Shown here in pieces: positions 49,626-60,241 of a DNA stretch of 64,000 bases. The translations under genes and the position numbers were made by a program. The notes beneath the pieces are model-generated. The model worked only from the letters and a program-made list of their open reading frames with translations. It was not told the origin of the DNA and did not search any database. Every line of letters starts with the position of its first letter. Within the stretch, counting starts at the first letter, position 1. The stretch lies in assembly GCA_024707385.1 (NCBI GenBank), contig JANPZW010000004.1, forward strand, positions 186,001-250,000, given 5' to 3'. The stretch is from Cellvibrionaceae bacterium. Lineage in GTDB: Bacteria > Pseudomonadota > Gammaproteobacteria > Pseudomonadales > Cellvibrionaceae.

Positions 49626-51838
49626 ATGAAATTAATCAACTTGATCTTACTCGGTGGGCTCGTGTTGGGAGGGTGCGGGGGATCCAAAGACCCGGTAGTG
49701 GAAGACCCGGAAGACAACACGCCAGAACCATCACCAATCGACTATCACCAACTCAAAGCCACACCTCAAACAGATGCGGCGCTCGTGCTCGCGACATCAT
49801 CACTTCTTGATAGCCATATTAAGAACGGCATTCGTCTCCAAATTGCCGCAAACGTTCCTCTCCCCGGCTTTGGCGGTGGCTCCCAGGGCTCAAGCGGGTG
49901 GTTTGGCAGCAGTTCCAGCGGTTCGGCTGGGTGGGGTTCTAACAGTTCAAATGGTTCGTTAGGCGGCAGCTCCAGCAGTTCCAGCAGCAGTGGTGCGGGA
50001 CAATCGGGAGACTCAATTACACAGATACCAACGTCCATGTTGCCGGTGTCGACGAAGCAGATTATGCGAAATACGACGGGCATCATTGGTATGTTGCCAC
50101 CCGTCTGGGATATCTCGATTTCTTTGCTGCGGAAGCGCCTGGAATTCAAATTGCTGCCACTGACCCGGCAAATGCCAGCCTGGAGGTGGTGGGGCATATA
50201 GCGCTGGAACAAGAGTGGGGACAGATCAATGAAATGTATCTGGTGCAGGATGAAGGTGACACAACCCACTTGGCTGTCATACGCAAACAATTTGGTTATA
50301 CGGTAAGGTCGTCCAGCGGTGGTTTACCGGCAAGCTCATCCAGCTCATCGGGGAGCGTGAGCACTTTTGCGTTGGCTGCTACATCTTCCTCTACATCAGC
50401 CTCTTCTTCATCCTCGACGGGCGGTAGCTTGCCTTATCCCGGCGATTATTATCAGGTGAAAAATGGCCGTATCAGGTTGCAGCTTATTGATGTGAAGAAT
50501 CCCTCTCTGCCACAGCAGGACTGGGCGATTACGCTGGACGGCGACTTTGTCGACAGTCGTCGGATCGGCGATATGTTGTACGTGGTTACACGATTCAATC
50601 CGTGGATTCCGGGGCTGCAGCCGGATTTCCTCGATGAGTCAAGGCGTGCTGCGAATGAGCAGATTCTGGCGAATACATCAGTGACGGCATTGTTGCCGCA
50701 ATATGACGTGGGGGATGGCAACAAGCCTTTGACCGGCAGTTGTTATATTCAGGACGGTGTGAATCAGCAAATGGGATATGCGAATGTCATCAATATCACA
50801 GCGATCGATTTGAAAAACCAGCAGCTGGTCGGCAGCCAGTGTATGAATGGTGCAGCAGACACTCTAAGCTTGTCACTTGAATCGCTTTACCTGACTGGAA
50901 CTGTATATGGCGGTAGCGCTAAAACCGTCATCCACAAATTTTCCCTGGGTGAGGAGGGACCTGCATACGAAGCCTCTGGTCGCGTTGAGGGTTATATCAC
51001 CGGGCGAGGTGATCCAGCATTCCGCCTGCACGAGCACGAAGGGGATCTCCGCATCGTTACTACAGAATGGACGAGCAGCCCGATTCACCGCTTGTTTATC
51101 CTGAGCCAATCAGGCGATGAGCTTGAAGTAGTGGCACAGTTGCCCAACAGTGCGCAACCGGCGCCGATTGGGAAACCCGGAGAGGATATTTACTCAGTGC
51201 GTTTTGACGCAGATCGAGCTTATATCGTGACCTTCCGCAATACCGATCCTTTGTATGCGATAGATCTCAGCGACAGGCTGGAGCCTAAAATACTGGGGGA
51301 GTTGGAAATTCCAGGATTTGCCACTTACATGCACCCGCTTAACAGCCGCTATTTATTTACCTTTGGGCGAGATGCTGATGAGTTTGGTCAAGTACAGGGA
51401 TTAAAAGCCGAGTTGATCGACACAGCCGACGGAACACCGAAATCGGTCGGTACGATCTTTATCGGCTCCAGATCCTCCTATAGTGAAGCACTCAGCAATC
51501 TCAAGGCCCTTAGCCTCCTCAGGATCAACGATGATGAATGGCGTATTGCCCTGCCGGTCAGCGTGTGGGAATTGGAATCGCTAGACGGCTTTTACTATGA
51601 CGATTGGAAATATAGTGGACTGCAGTTAATTACTGTAACAGGATTGGAAGGTGATTCTGCGCAGATCGAAAACGCAGGAACTTTGAAAGCCAAGACCGCT
51701 GAAGAGAATTTCTTCGGCTATGGTTTCAGTCGCAGTGTCCTGCATGGTGACGCTGTGTTTTTTGCTCACAACAATGCATTTTGGTCTGCCTTTTGGAGCG
51801 CGCCGGAGCAGGCTAACGGCCCTAAATTCAAACAGTAG
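49626..51838 (+). CDS. Lipoprotein with C-terminal beta-propeller (Beta_propel family; one frame break)
   Basis: Corrected length 737 residues. Lipoprotein signal MKLINLILLGGLVLGGCGG (lipobox LGGC), a Gly/Ser-rich linker (about 80-130), then the family core: adding a base at 50015-50016 gives NYTDTNVHVAGVDEADYAKYDG, the VDEAD-x-x-K-x-DG seed of this family. The end (SVLHGDAVFFAHNNAFWSAFWSAPEQANG) is also typical. A second Ser-rich insert (SSSSGSVSTFALAATSSSTSASSSS) lies inside the propeller at about residues 240-275. Surface or periplasmic; function unknown. Confidence 0.88.
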
Positions 51839-51915
51839 AGTGGTAACATCAATGATGGCGAGGTTGTAACGATCACCGGTATCTACCTCTCCGTTCTAGG
51901 TAGCTAGTGTTTAAT

Positions 51916-51938
51916 AAGCCCGCTTTGCGGGCTTTTTG
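51916..51938 (+). terminator. Rho-independent terminator after the propeller gene
   Basis: AGCCCGC, loop TTT, GCGGGCT, then TTTTGC. Confidence 0.9.
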
Positions 51939-51966
51939 CATTCACAAGAAAAGCTCAGGAATGTCG

Positions 51967-52368
51967 ATGAAAAAAACCTACAAAGCCACCTGCCATTGCA
52001 GTCAGGTCGTTATCGAAGCCGATCTGGATTTATCGCAAACCAGTTTTCGCTGCAATTGTTCTATCTGTCGACGCAGCCGTTTTTGGCCGGCGATTGCCAT
52101 GCCAGAGGGTTTTCGTATTCTCTCAGGAGAAGGCGAATTAACCCGCTACGTTTTTGGATCGCAGAAAAATCACCATTATTTTTGCCGTCATTGCGGCATA
52201 CGGGTTTTTGGGGTGGGCAATGAAACGCCGATAGGGAAAATGTACGGTGTTAATATCGGCTGCCTGGAAGGGGTGACAGAAGAAGAATTGTCTCGCATTC
52301 CGATCACCTATGTGGAGGGTATGCACGACCGCCCGGACCGTGCGCCGGAGTTTTTTCAATATTTATGA
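51967..52368 (+). CDS. Gfa-family (CENP-V/GFA) zinc protein
   Basis: 133 residues. Cysteines typical of the fold: CHCSQ, FRCNCSICRRS and FCRHCG. This is the family of the glutathione-dependent formaldehyde-activating protein, but most members have no shown reaction, so I call the fold, not the activity. I chose the ATG at 51967 (MKKTYKATCHC), with AGGA 6-9 nt upstream; an ATG 6 nt earlier is also possible. It is followed 63 nt later by a DUF72 gene, in the same direction. Confidence 0.85.
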   Translation: MKKTYKATCHCSQVVIEADLDLSQTSFRCNCSICRRSRFWPAIAMPEGFRILSGEGELTRYVFGSQKNHHYFCRHCGIRVFGVGNETPIGKMYGVNIGCLEGVTEEELSRIPITYVEGMHDRPDRAPEFFQYL

Positions 52369-52431
52369 AGTTTGTCTGAGGGAGAATTGCAGCGATAATA
52401 GCGGCTTTCTAAAGCTAATAATCGAAATCAT

Positions 52432-53433
52432 ATGCAAGAATCCCTATTTGGCAACGATGATAACGCCCCCGAAAAACGCAGCAATATTGTCGCACCGGTC
52501 GCTCCACATGATGAGCTTGTAAAGCTAGCTGCTGCTTTGCCGGAGAGAGTCCGTCTCGGCACATCATCTTGGCATTATCCGGGTTGGGACGGGTTGGTTT
52601 GGCAGGGCGAGTATGCGGAATCCGTTTTATCCCGCCAAGGACTTACCGCTTATTCCCAATATCCACTGTTTCGTACCGTCAGCATTGATCGAGGCTTTTA
52701 CCGGCCGCTCACGGTGTCGCAATATGCCGAGCATGCGGGCCAAGTGACGGATGACTTTCGTTTTGTAGTGAAGGCGCCAAGCCTTATTACAGATGCGTTG
52801 GTGCGCAACGAATCCGGCAAGGGTATGCGTTCCAATCCGCAATTTCTCAACGCCGCAGAAACGCTGCAATTATTTGTTGAGCCTGCATTAGACGGGTTGG
52901 GGAAAAAGCTCGGCGCGCTGGTTTTTCAAATCAGCCCTTTACCCATAAAATCGCTCAATCATATTTCCCACTTAATTGAGCAGCTTTACGAATTGTTAGC
53001 AGCTATTCCCAAACTCCAAACCGTTGCACCTGATGGTGTCATCGCCGTAGAGGTGCGCGATCCTCAGTGGCTTACGCAGGAGTTCGTCAATGTGTTGCGT
53101 ATGACTGGCGCCACCTACTGCATGGGTTTGCACGCAAAAATGCCGCGCATCGCGGAGCAATTACCAATTTTGCGAGCTCTTTGGCCTGGACCTTTGGTGT
53201 GCCGCTGGAATTTGAATCCGCTGCACGGTGCCTATGGTTATGAGGACGCGCGGGATCTGTATTCTCCCTTCGACAAAATAATCGATCCCGACCTGGAAAC
53301 GCGCGCGGCATTGGCTAGAGTGATTAGCGGCACCGCCAACGGTGGGCAAAATGTTTACGTCACCGTCAGCAATAAAGCCGAAGGCTCTGCGCCGCTTTCA
53401 GTTATCGAGTTGGCGCGGGCGGTTTGTGGGTGA
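52432..53433 (+). CDS. DUF72 (YecE-like) protein
   Basis: 333 residues. The family's opening (RVRLGTSSWHYPGWDGLVWQG) and the later DDFRFVVKAPSLIT and VEVRDPQWL blocks are present on a TIM-barrel-like pattern. The function of DUF72 is not settled; nuclease and sugar-related roles have been proposed. No clear ribosome-binding site; start chosen for the longest family match, but the first 35 residues could be dispensable. Confidence 0.85.
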   Translation: MQESLFGNDDNAPEKRSNIVAPVAPHDELVKLAAALPERVRLGTSSWHYPGWDGLVWQGEYAESVLSRQGLTAYSQYPLFRTVSIDRGFYRPLTVSQYAEHAGQVTDDFRFVVKAPSLITDALVRNESGKGMRSNPQFLNAAETLQLFVEPALDGLGKKLGALVFQISPLPIKSLNHISHLIEQLYELLAAIPKLQTVAPDGVIAVEVRDPQWLTQEFVNVLRMTGATYCMGLHAKMPRIAEQLPILRALWPGPLVCRWNLNPLHGAYGYEDARDLYSPFDKIIDPDLETRAALARVISGTANGGQNVYVTVSNKAEGSAPLSVIELARAVCG

Positions 53434-53448
53434 ATGTAAATCCTACTG

Positions 53449-53569
53449 TCAGTCGCGCTTAAATTTATAAAAAGACAATACAACCAGCATAAGTATCGAG
53501 GCGATAATGGCGCCCTGCGTAGATTCGTAGAATTCCGCTAAGAGTGGTTTCGGTCTGTGCTTGTTACAT
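53449..53569 (-). CDS. Possible 39-residue membrane peptide (one frame break)
   Basis: If one T at 53566 is an extra base, an ATG at 53569, 2 nt after the lipoprotein stop, opens MNKHRPKPLLAEFYESTQGA followed by IIASILMLVVLSFYKFKRD. It has a basic start, one membrane helix and a charged end. Read as given, the helix is in frame with the upstream lipoprotein but after its stop. Short, so weakly supported; its neatness in the operon is the argument. Confidence 0.3.
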
Positions 53570-53571
53570 TC

Positions 53572-54330
53572 TCAATGTCTTTCCACTTCCGTCCTGCAGT
53601 CAAACGAGTTGGGCGCGGCGTCGACGATTTTGGCAGCTTGTTGCTGTGACAGTAATTCCCTTAAATCGCCTCTTATGCGCTTTTGCGTATCACTCGCCTT
53701 GTCGCGCCATGAAAGCAGTGGAGCAACAATTCCACGATGGGCGGCGCAAGTGGCTTCCCCCATCCGCCTGGCGACTTCCGGTGCAAACAGCGGATCGGCG
53801 CTGCCATTACCTATTTTTTGCCAATTGCCCGTCAGGCGCGAAAGTGCACTGGAGTAGTTGGCGAAGGCGTTTTCATAATGTGTCAGGCATTCAGCGGAGT
53901 ATTGGCCACAGCTGGATTTCAGCGAGTTGATCTTGAGTGAGGTTTCGTCAAGAGCGGCAAAGTCGGGAAAGACGAGCAGCATCAGGCAGTCGCGGTTGTC
54001 CAGATTTTCTTTTTTACATAAATCCTGACCTGTGTTCGCGTATTGATTGATGTTCTGATAGTCGCCTGCCTGCCAAGCGGCAGTCACAGCGATACGATAA
54101 AAGGCGATTTGATTCAATGGGTCTGAGGCATTGTCCGCCGCAGTGGCGGATTCTTTTGCCAGTGCGCTCAAGCCTTGTTTGGCCGCCGATTGGATATATA
54201 TGTCTTTATCGTTCCGGTCTTTGTAGAGTTGTGTCAGATTGGCGTTGGCTTGCCCAAGGCCCAAAGCGCTGCAGCCTGATAACTGCAGTGTATTAAAAAG
54301 GAAAATTGAAAATACGATAAAATTCTTCAT
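53572..54330 (-). CDS. Lipoprotein of unknown function
   Basis: 252 residues. MKNFIVFSIFLFNTLQLSGCSALG is a lipoprotein signal with lipobox LSGC; the anchor is Cys20. The mature part is helical with four further cysteines (DLCKKENLDNRDCLML and SSCGQYSAECLTHY) that could pair. The end is Arg/Glu-rich. It starts 10 nt after the large helical-repeat gene and closes the minus-strand operon that begins with the alpha/beta hydrolase. No family recognised. Confidence 0.7.
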   Translation of the reverse strand: MKNFIVFSIFLFNTLQLSGCSALGLGQANANLTQLYKDRNDKDIYIQSAAKQGLSALAKESATAADNASDPLNQIAFYRIAVTAAWQAGDYQNINQYANTGQDLCKKENLDNRDCLMLLVFPDFAALDETSLKINSLKSSCGQYSAECLTHYENAFANYSSALSRLTGNWQKIGNGSADPLFAPEVARRMGEATCAAHRGIVAPLLSWRDKASDTQKRIRGDLRELLSQQQAAKIVDAAPNSFDCRTEVERH

Positions 54331-54340
54331 AAATGACTCC

Positions 54341-56155
54341 TTATTGTAATTTCGGGGCGCAAATTTCTAGAATTTTTTCTAGCGTGATGGGTGAGGGCAG
54401 TTTTCCTTGCAGTACTTCAGTCAACATGTGGCTAAAGGCCAGCAACCATTCTTTGCTGCCCAGCCGGCTCTGATTTTCCGCGACTATGTTCGTCAAATCC
54501 CGCACCATGGATTTTAAGGAATCAAGGTTGTCGGCAAGACCCTGCATATTGCCGGAGCATGCCTGTATTGAGATGGTGATCGCCTGCTGCAGCGTATCGC
54601 CGTAAAGCACCACTCCCGCTTTGTTGTGGGAGGAGAGAGATTCGGCTCCTGCGTTGATCAGCAGCGATATCAGCTGAGTCGCCAGCATTTCAGATGGCTT
54701 TTGCAGGTTGAGCCGAAATAATCGACCGGGGTTGGAGGCAGCTTCCCGCGCGGCGACTTCAGCAATATTCAACCAGGCGCTACTGTGCAGCAGTAAATGC
54801 GTGTCGCTTGCCATTGCTGTGGCGACAGCGGTGACGACTCCGCCAAACTGCTCTTCCCGGCCGATTATCATAGCGGGTGTCTCGGCTATGCTCCGCAGTA
54901 AAATTCGGCTCAACTCTCGCCATTGTTGATAGCTGAAAATCTGCTTTATAGGCTGATTATTCTTCAGCACACCGTCCAGATTGTGCAAAAGTGTGGCCGC
55001 CAGTTTTACGCTCGTGCTGCTCCATGCGGCGTCACTTGCCACGGCAGGTAGATTATTTGCAGCAGTTGTGATTGCCAGGGAAGTAAGTTGCGTGGCCAGC
55101 TCTCTACCAAGATGAGTTGAATTTTTGCTTAGTATTTCGCTTGCGCCAACAAATAGCTGCTCAATAACCTGGTCTTTAGCGCTGCCGTCATTTTCAATAA
55201 AGAGTTGAGGTTGTCTGGCCGCCACCTCTAATAACGCCTGATAAATTGTCAGCAGGCTTTCCTTGGAAAAGAGTTGGTGGAAGTTTTTCCCGGTGGCGCA
55301 GCGCAGTGTTGCTTGGGCAAGCGCCCCGAGTGCTTTGCTGGTAGTCAGTCCATCTCCCAGAAATTGAACCTGATTTTGCGCGATGGAATCGAGAGCGGCC
55401 TTAAAAACAGGTCCAGAGAGCGTTTCAACCACTTGTTGAACGTTGAGGCTATCCGCGAGGCTGTCGGGCAAAGCAGATAACAGCGGTTCAGTTGTGGCAG
55501 TAAAAAATTCCTGTAGATGTTTTTCCGCACTGATCCACTGAGGGTTTTCGCCAATCACCTGCAGTCCGGCCCTCAGAAAGCCAGCGCTCAGGCGACGGAA
55601 TAGGTCATGCTGTTTACCGAACTTTCCCTCGTCATCGATAAATTTTCCCAGATTGCCAGCAAACGCGGCAAACAACTTTTTTGTTTCACCGCCGTTCGGT
55701 AGTTGCGGGTGGATGGCGGCGTACTCCAGTGCGATGTCAGCCGCTGTGAGCATGAATCGCGTCAGTGGTGTCGCGGGTGCTTTGTCTGCCGACCACTGCT
55801 TCATGAGAGTGGCGCCGGCGCGTGAGCTGTTGCTGTCCATCCAGCTCCATACGTCTACGCTTTCCTCAGCTTTCAGCTTCACAGTCAATAAAAAAAGTGT
55901 TTCTATGGCGAGGGCATCATCATTTTGGGCGCGATCGATCAAGCCCATGTCGAGATTGTTTTCGGCAAAGATTTTTTTTGTATATTCCTCGCCGATCAGG
56001 ATGGAAAAAATCACATCTTTTTTTGACAGGTCGAGTTTGATGAGGTCGGGAAAAATGGCGCCTTGATCGCGTGCCGCCTGCTCCAAAGCCTTTTGCCCGA
56101 CGCTGCAGCAGCGTACTAATGATTTGATGCCGAAAACAATTAAAGCGGGTTCCAT
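54341..56155 (-). CDS. Helical-repeat protein of 604 residues, unknown
   Basis: All-helical, Ala/Leu-rich, no signal peptide or membrane helix. It has a loosely repeated unit of 40-60 residues ending in an amphipathic helix and an N/Q-P-containing turn, for example AGLQVIGENPQWI (196-208), ALLEVAARQPQLF (307-319), LLRSIAETPAMII (419-431), VAAREAASNPGRLF (467-480) and LTNIVAENQSRLG (554-566). I infer an alpha-solenoid used for protein contacts. It sits between a membrane protein and a lipoprotein on the same strand, with 38 and 10 nt gaps. No family recognised. Confidence 0.72.
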   Translation of the reverse strand: MEPALIVFGIKSLVRCCSVGQKALEQAARDQGAIFPDLIKLDLSKKDVIFSILIGEEYTKKIFAENNLDMGLIDRAQNDDALAIETLFLLTVKLKAEESVDVWSWMDSNSSRAGATLMKQWSADKAPATPLTRFMLTAADIALEYAAIHPQLPNGGETKKLFAAFAGNLGKFIDDEGKFGKQHDLFRRLSAGFLRAGLQVIGENPQWISAEKHLQEFFTATTEPLLSALPDSLADSLNVQQVVETLSGPVFKAALDSIAQNQVQFLGDGLTTSKALGALAQATLRCATGKNFHQLFSKESLLTIYQALLEVAARQPQLFIENDGSAKDQVIEQLFVGASEILSKNSTHLGRELATQLTSLAITTAANNLPAVASDAAWSSTSVKLAATLLHNLDGVLKNNQPIKQIFSYQQWRELSRILLRSIAETPAMIIGREEQFGGVVTAVATAMASDTHLLLHSSAWLNIAEVAAREAASNPGRLFRLNLQKPSEMLATQLISLLINAGAESLSSHNKAGVVLYGDTLQQAITISIQACSGNMQGLADNLDSLKSMVRDLTNIVAENQSRLGSKEWLLAFSHMLTEVLQGKLPSPITLEKILEICAPKLQ

Positions 56156-56193
56156 TTTTTGTTCCTTGAAAAACGGCTGGGAGAAATGGGTTG

Positions 56194-57340
56194 TTAAGAA
56201 GGAGTGCGCCAGTTTAACGCCTCGGATCTCTCGGCTCGTTTGAAAATGGTCACTACAGCTTCTTCGGTATTGTTTTGGCCCATGGCCATAAAACCATTAT
56301 TTTCCTGAACCTGTACGGCGCTGGGATTTTGCTTTGCTGGACTCGTGAACTGGCGTGCAAGGGTGGTGAGCGCAGAGACTTTGCGAAAGCTGTCAAACCA
56401 GAAAGGACCGCCAAGACCAATCAGAAAGCCTCCTAGGCTGACCGACAGGAACCAGACAAAAAGCTCCGTTTTTGTATTGGTTTTGCCATCAAAAAGAAGG
56501 TTTTTATTGGGTGATATTGGGATGGATTGTGCTTTCAGGTCGGTGATGCTCGCCGCGATTTTATCCACCGCAGCTCTGGCGTCTTCCAGAGAGGCTTCGG
56601 TAGTGAGGCTCTGTTGCATGTCCGCTTCTGCAGCTTTGAACTTTTCGGCCACTGCCTCTCCTTGAGCAATCACCATATTGCGCACAACAGGATCGCGCAG
56701 GTAGGACTTAAAAAAGATCCGGTGCGTTCACATTGAGACCAAACGCCAACACAAAACCGATTACAACGGACAAGAGTTTTGCGCGACGGCTGAACAGATC
56801 CAGGGTCTCCTCACTGAAGCTCTCAAATTTATCGCTGATGCCTACAACAATTGTGGTTTTGAAGCGTTCTGATGCCTGCTCGCCCAGCAGCAGCGCTCGT
56901 TGTGAGATATGTCGGCCAACCTCTGTTTCAGCGAGGCGTTCCACCATTTCCAGGGTGGAAATTTCCCTGCGACTTTTATCATTAATCAGCTTGCCGATGA
57001 CTATTCCGATCAGCCGCTTTAGCCTGGACCAAAGTGAACTCGATTGCTGAAGGTCCGCGCGGATATCGACAATCTGATTGCCTGTCATGGCGGCGATCAG
57101 ATTCTGACGCCAGCGCTCTTTTAGAGCCTCGCGGTCTCCGGTTTGGGTGTGGATCAGTGGGTCAAGCGTATGTGCTAACTTTGGCCAGATCACTTTTTCG
57201 AACAGGGCGTCCAATGTCTGTTTCAACCCCTTTTCCCTAAGCCGCAGGATGCGGTGAATTGTTTCCACCGCCATGGAGGCGATGGTGGAAAGAATCATCA
57301 TGGTGATGATAAAGGCCAAACTTGCTTCAAGCCATGCCAT
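56194..57340 (-). CDS. Membrane protein of unknown function (one frame break)
   Basis: Corrected length 381 residues. Three membrane helices: near the start (LAFIITMMILSTIASMAV, about 8-25), middle (LSVVIGFVLAFGLNVN) and late (LFVWFLSVSLGGFLIGLGGPFWF). Between them are a cytoplasmic helical domain and a coiled coil (VRNMVIAQGEAVAEKFKAAE). Removing one base from the A6 run at 56710-56715 joins NAPDLF to KSYLRDPVVRNM. The GGPFWFDSF motif recurs in a group of uncharacterised membrane proteins. It lies between the hydrolase and helical-repeat genes. Confidence 0.7.
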
Positions 57341-57373
57341 TGGAGCTCCTGAGAGTCCGGTAAAAGAGTTTGC

Positions 57374-58832
57374 TTATATAAACTTCCAGTAAATCCGGTC
57401 TTTTAAATTGCGAGAGTCGCGCAATCGCCTTTTTGCGGGTGGCGTTTTATTGAAAAGAAAGTGGTACAAATCGTCTATGACGCGATTATCCTCGGTGATA
57501 TAGGAATGTTTGAGAATGTCGGTACCTTTCCCGCTTGCATCAATGGTGTCGATTTTATCAAACACAGGAATATTCTCATCCACATCGCCAAGTCGGCGAT
57601 AGCCATTCACCAGTTTGGAGGCAAATAGCGCTTTATCGTTCTCTGATGCGTAAATAACACCAGATTTGATCAGGGTGGATATTGATCCCGCAAGATTTTC
57701 TTCAAAGTGTCTTCGGTCAATATCTGGTGCTGCCAGCACCAGGCTTTCCGCTAATATTGACGGCTTTGTCCTTCCGGCCAGATCCTTCAGTGCCATTGTC
57801 AGACAGCGGGTACCCATGCTGTGGCCAATAAGAAATATCTCTTTAATTCCAAGTAAAGATAATTTTTCCAGTGTGCTGCTGAGCTTTCCTGACGAGTACT
57901 CTGCATTGGTGATGTCATGGGTGTATGCGGTCATCTTGCCTTTTTGAAGGCCATGAAAAGAGGACCATCGGCCCGGCAAAAGCAAGATCAAATTTGAGTT
58001 GTGCGGCTTTGTAGATAGCATTCCGGAAGGAGACATTGAATCCATGAACAAATACTATGGCTTGATCAACTCCCTCGGTTTGCTTTTTGACGCCGGCAAA
58101 AAATGTGGTTTCATCTTCTTCCTGGATGCTACTGACAGTGAAATGCTTATCTGGATTTTCGGAGAGTTGAAGTTTCCACAGTTTGGGCTTTTCTACCCGG
58201 CCGGATTTGTGCGTGGGAGGAACGCGGATTACGGTCGTGCCGTAGTGGATGGAATCATCGCTATCGCCACCGTAAAGAGTTTCCTCATCAGCTGACTTTT
58301 TCCGGTTGGTAATGAAATTAACCAAAACTTCATATTCGGCCAAGACAGGTTCGCCCGAAACATCATCACTTCCCCGGTTGATTTGAATCCCTGGCGGGGC
58401 TTTTTCGGCCCAATCTGCAGTGTTGTGTTTTCGGTCCAGGGTTTTAACCTTGGATAGGCCGGGGGCAATGCTGGATGGATTGAAAGTTGGCGGCGTGATC
58501 TTTTCCGGATTGCGACTATCTTTTCGGTAGTTCTTCACAGAATTTTGGTCGAGCGCGCTGAGAAAATGATAGGCCGCGGTCAGCTCAAAATCCGTCACAT
58601 CCAGATTAAGGTCATCCAGCCCGAAGGACCGAAGTTCTATTATTTTTTCGCATAGTCTGATAAAGCCATCATAGGAGATGTTCCTGATATTTGGACTATC
58701 CAAAAAGAATCGAATCAGGTGGTTTTGATCGTCGAGGTTTATGGTGAAGTTCAGTTTCTCATGTATAGAAACTATGTTTTTGCCTTCGAGCTGTCGCAAA
58801 ACCCTGCTGACGGATTGATGGTTGATATCCAT
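57374..58832 (-). CDS. Alpha/beta hydrolase, DUF900-like, with an N-terminal helical domain (one frame break)
   Basis: Corrected length 485 residues. C-terminal hydrolase: AIVFVHGFNVSF (oxyanion region), nucleophile Ser in FLIGHSMGTRCLT, with acid and base later (APDIDRRHF; HSYITED). The N-terminal 100 residues (MDINHQSVSRVLRQLEGKNI, then FFLDSPNIRNISYDGFIRLCEK) form a small helical domain I do not recognise but which has the look of a protein-contact or effector-linked domain. Removing one base from T5 at 57941-57945 joins FSWPSK to GKMTAYTHDIT. First gene of the operon with a membrane protein, a helical-repeat protein and a lipoprotein. Confidence 0.78.
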
Positions 58833-58917
58833 AGTCTACCTTCATATGTTGTTTGGTTTTATTGTAGATGTATTTTCTCGTCACGCCCTGTCTTTGATCG
58901 CGTTGGGGTTAAGCGGA

Positions 58918-60241
58918 CTACAGGTTGAGCCTGAGATTGCCTTCAATCTCATCTGCCAGCAGTTTCGGAACCTCGTGTTCGGCTGCAAGGCTCCGCCATC
59001 GCGAAACCTGCTCAATAGTGTTATCGATAACCTGATCTATTTTAGCCCGGGTGAATAAGGGGCTGAGTTTTTCCAGGGAATGGAAATCTGCGCGTGTAAA
59101 TTCATCGCGTTTGCCGTTAAGGCTCATCCAGTGGCTGTTTACCCATTTGCTGCCGGGTTTATAGCTGTAGGCAAGATCATAAGCTGGTGCCAGTGACCAT
59201 CGATGTTGCGAGTTGTCCAGAACGAAAGCGAAATTTTTGGAATGATCATCATGATTTCTTGCGACTATATTAAAAACCATGCGTTTGAAGACCTGTTCTG
59301 CGTCTGTTACAGGTAGGCGCAGTTGTCTGGCGATGCCAAACAGTTCGGCATAGGAAAATGAGCCGGGAGCTTTGTAATTTACGTGCGCTATGCCATTGAG
59401 TGTCTGCACATGTATTTTGTCGTTGCCCCGGCGATCAAATCGCTGAGTAATAAAATGGCGCCGCTTGCCTTCATCGAGCAGGCGGCACGGCATCATGTGG
59501 ATACCACAGGCCGTGGCCATCAGGTAATAAACATATTCCATGGCACCGTAACCGAGAGGATCGCCGAAAGTTTCCCGCGTATTGCTGTGCTCATTTACCC
59601 CGTCGAATTTCAGCATGTAATGAGTAAATCCCTTGGGAATTCCGGCTTGTCCGGACCGCACCTGGGTAAAGTCCTCGTTAAAAGCCAAAACCGCTTTGGG
59701 GCGCGCCCCGCCGGCGCTCATGCCGACGGAGAGCAGCGCCATCATGGCTTCGCGATCCTGATGTCTATTGCGGTCTAAGGGAACGGCGAAGCGGGTGCGC
59801 TCGTCGAGAATTTCCTGGGCAATTTGCACGAGGGATTCGATGCTGACCTGTTGAAAGGAATTCAGATTTTTGTGGCGGGTCGCGGGTGCGAACTCCAGGG
59901 CGCCCATGCCGCGTTTGCCTGTGTATTGCAGCCTTTGCAGTGGGGTGATGTCCTGTGGTGATCGGCCTTGGCTGGCCACCCACGCATTGAGTACCGCGTT
60001 ACCAAAATCGTCCGGCAGGGAATCGGCAATCAAGCCAGGCAATCCTTTGAATGTGTCGAAGGGCAGCTCGGGAAAAGAATAGATCTGGCGGGACAAGGGC
60101 ATTTTAAGCGGTGCAAGCTCAATGCCTCGGGCTATGAAGGAGGGGGGAGTATTCAAAGGCGCCGAGGTTGGTCTGCGTATCAAAACTCAGCGCACCGACG
60201 TTCAGGTCGCCGTAGTTCACCTCGATCGCTTCCATCACCAT
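58918..60241 (-). CDS. hipA: HipA-type serine/threonine kinase toxin (one frame break)
   Basis: Corrected length 440 residues, matching E. coli HipA. The N-terminal part MEAIEVNYGDLNVGALSF is followed, after removing one base from G6 at 60142-60147, by EYSPSFIARGIELAP and the rest. Kinase marks: Gly-rich SAGGARPKAVL, catalytic RNHDDHSKNFAF and the metal aspartate in LAPAYDLAYS. It phosphorylates a tRNA synthetase in known cases, halting translation. The start ATG (60241) overlaps the hipB stop, giving translational coupling. It is the partner of the HipB repressor. Confidence 0.88.
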
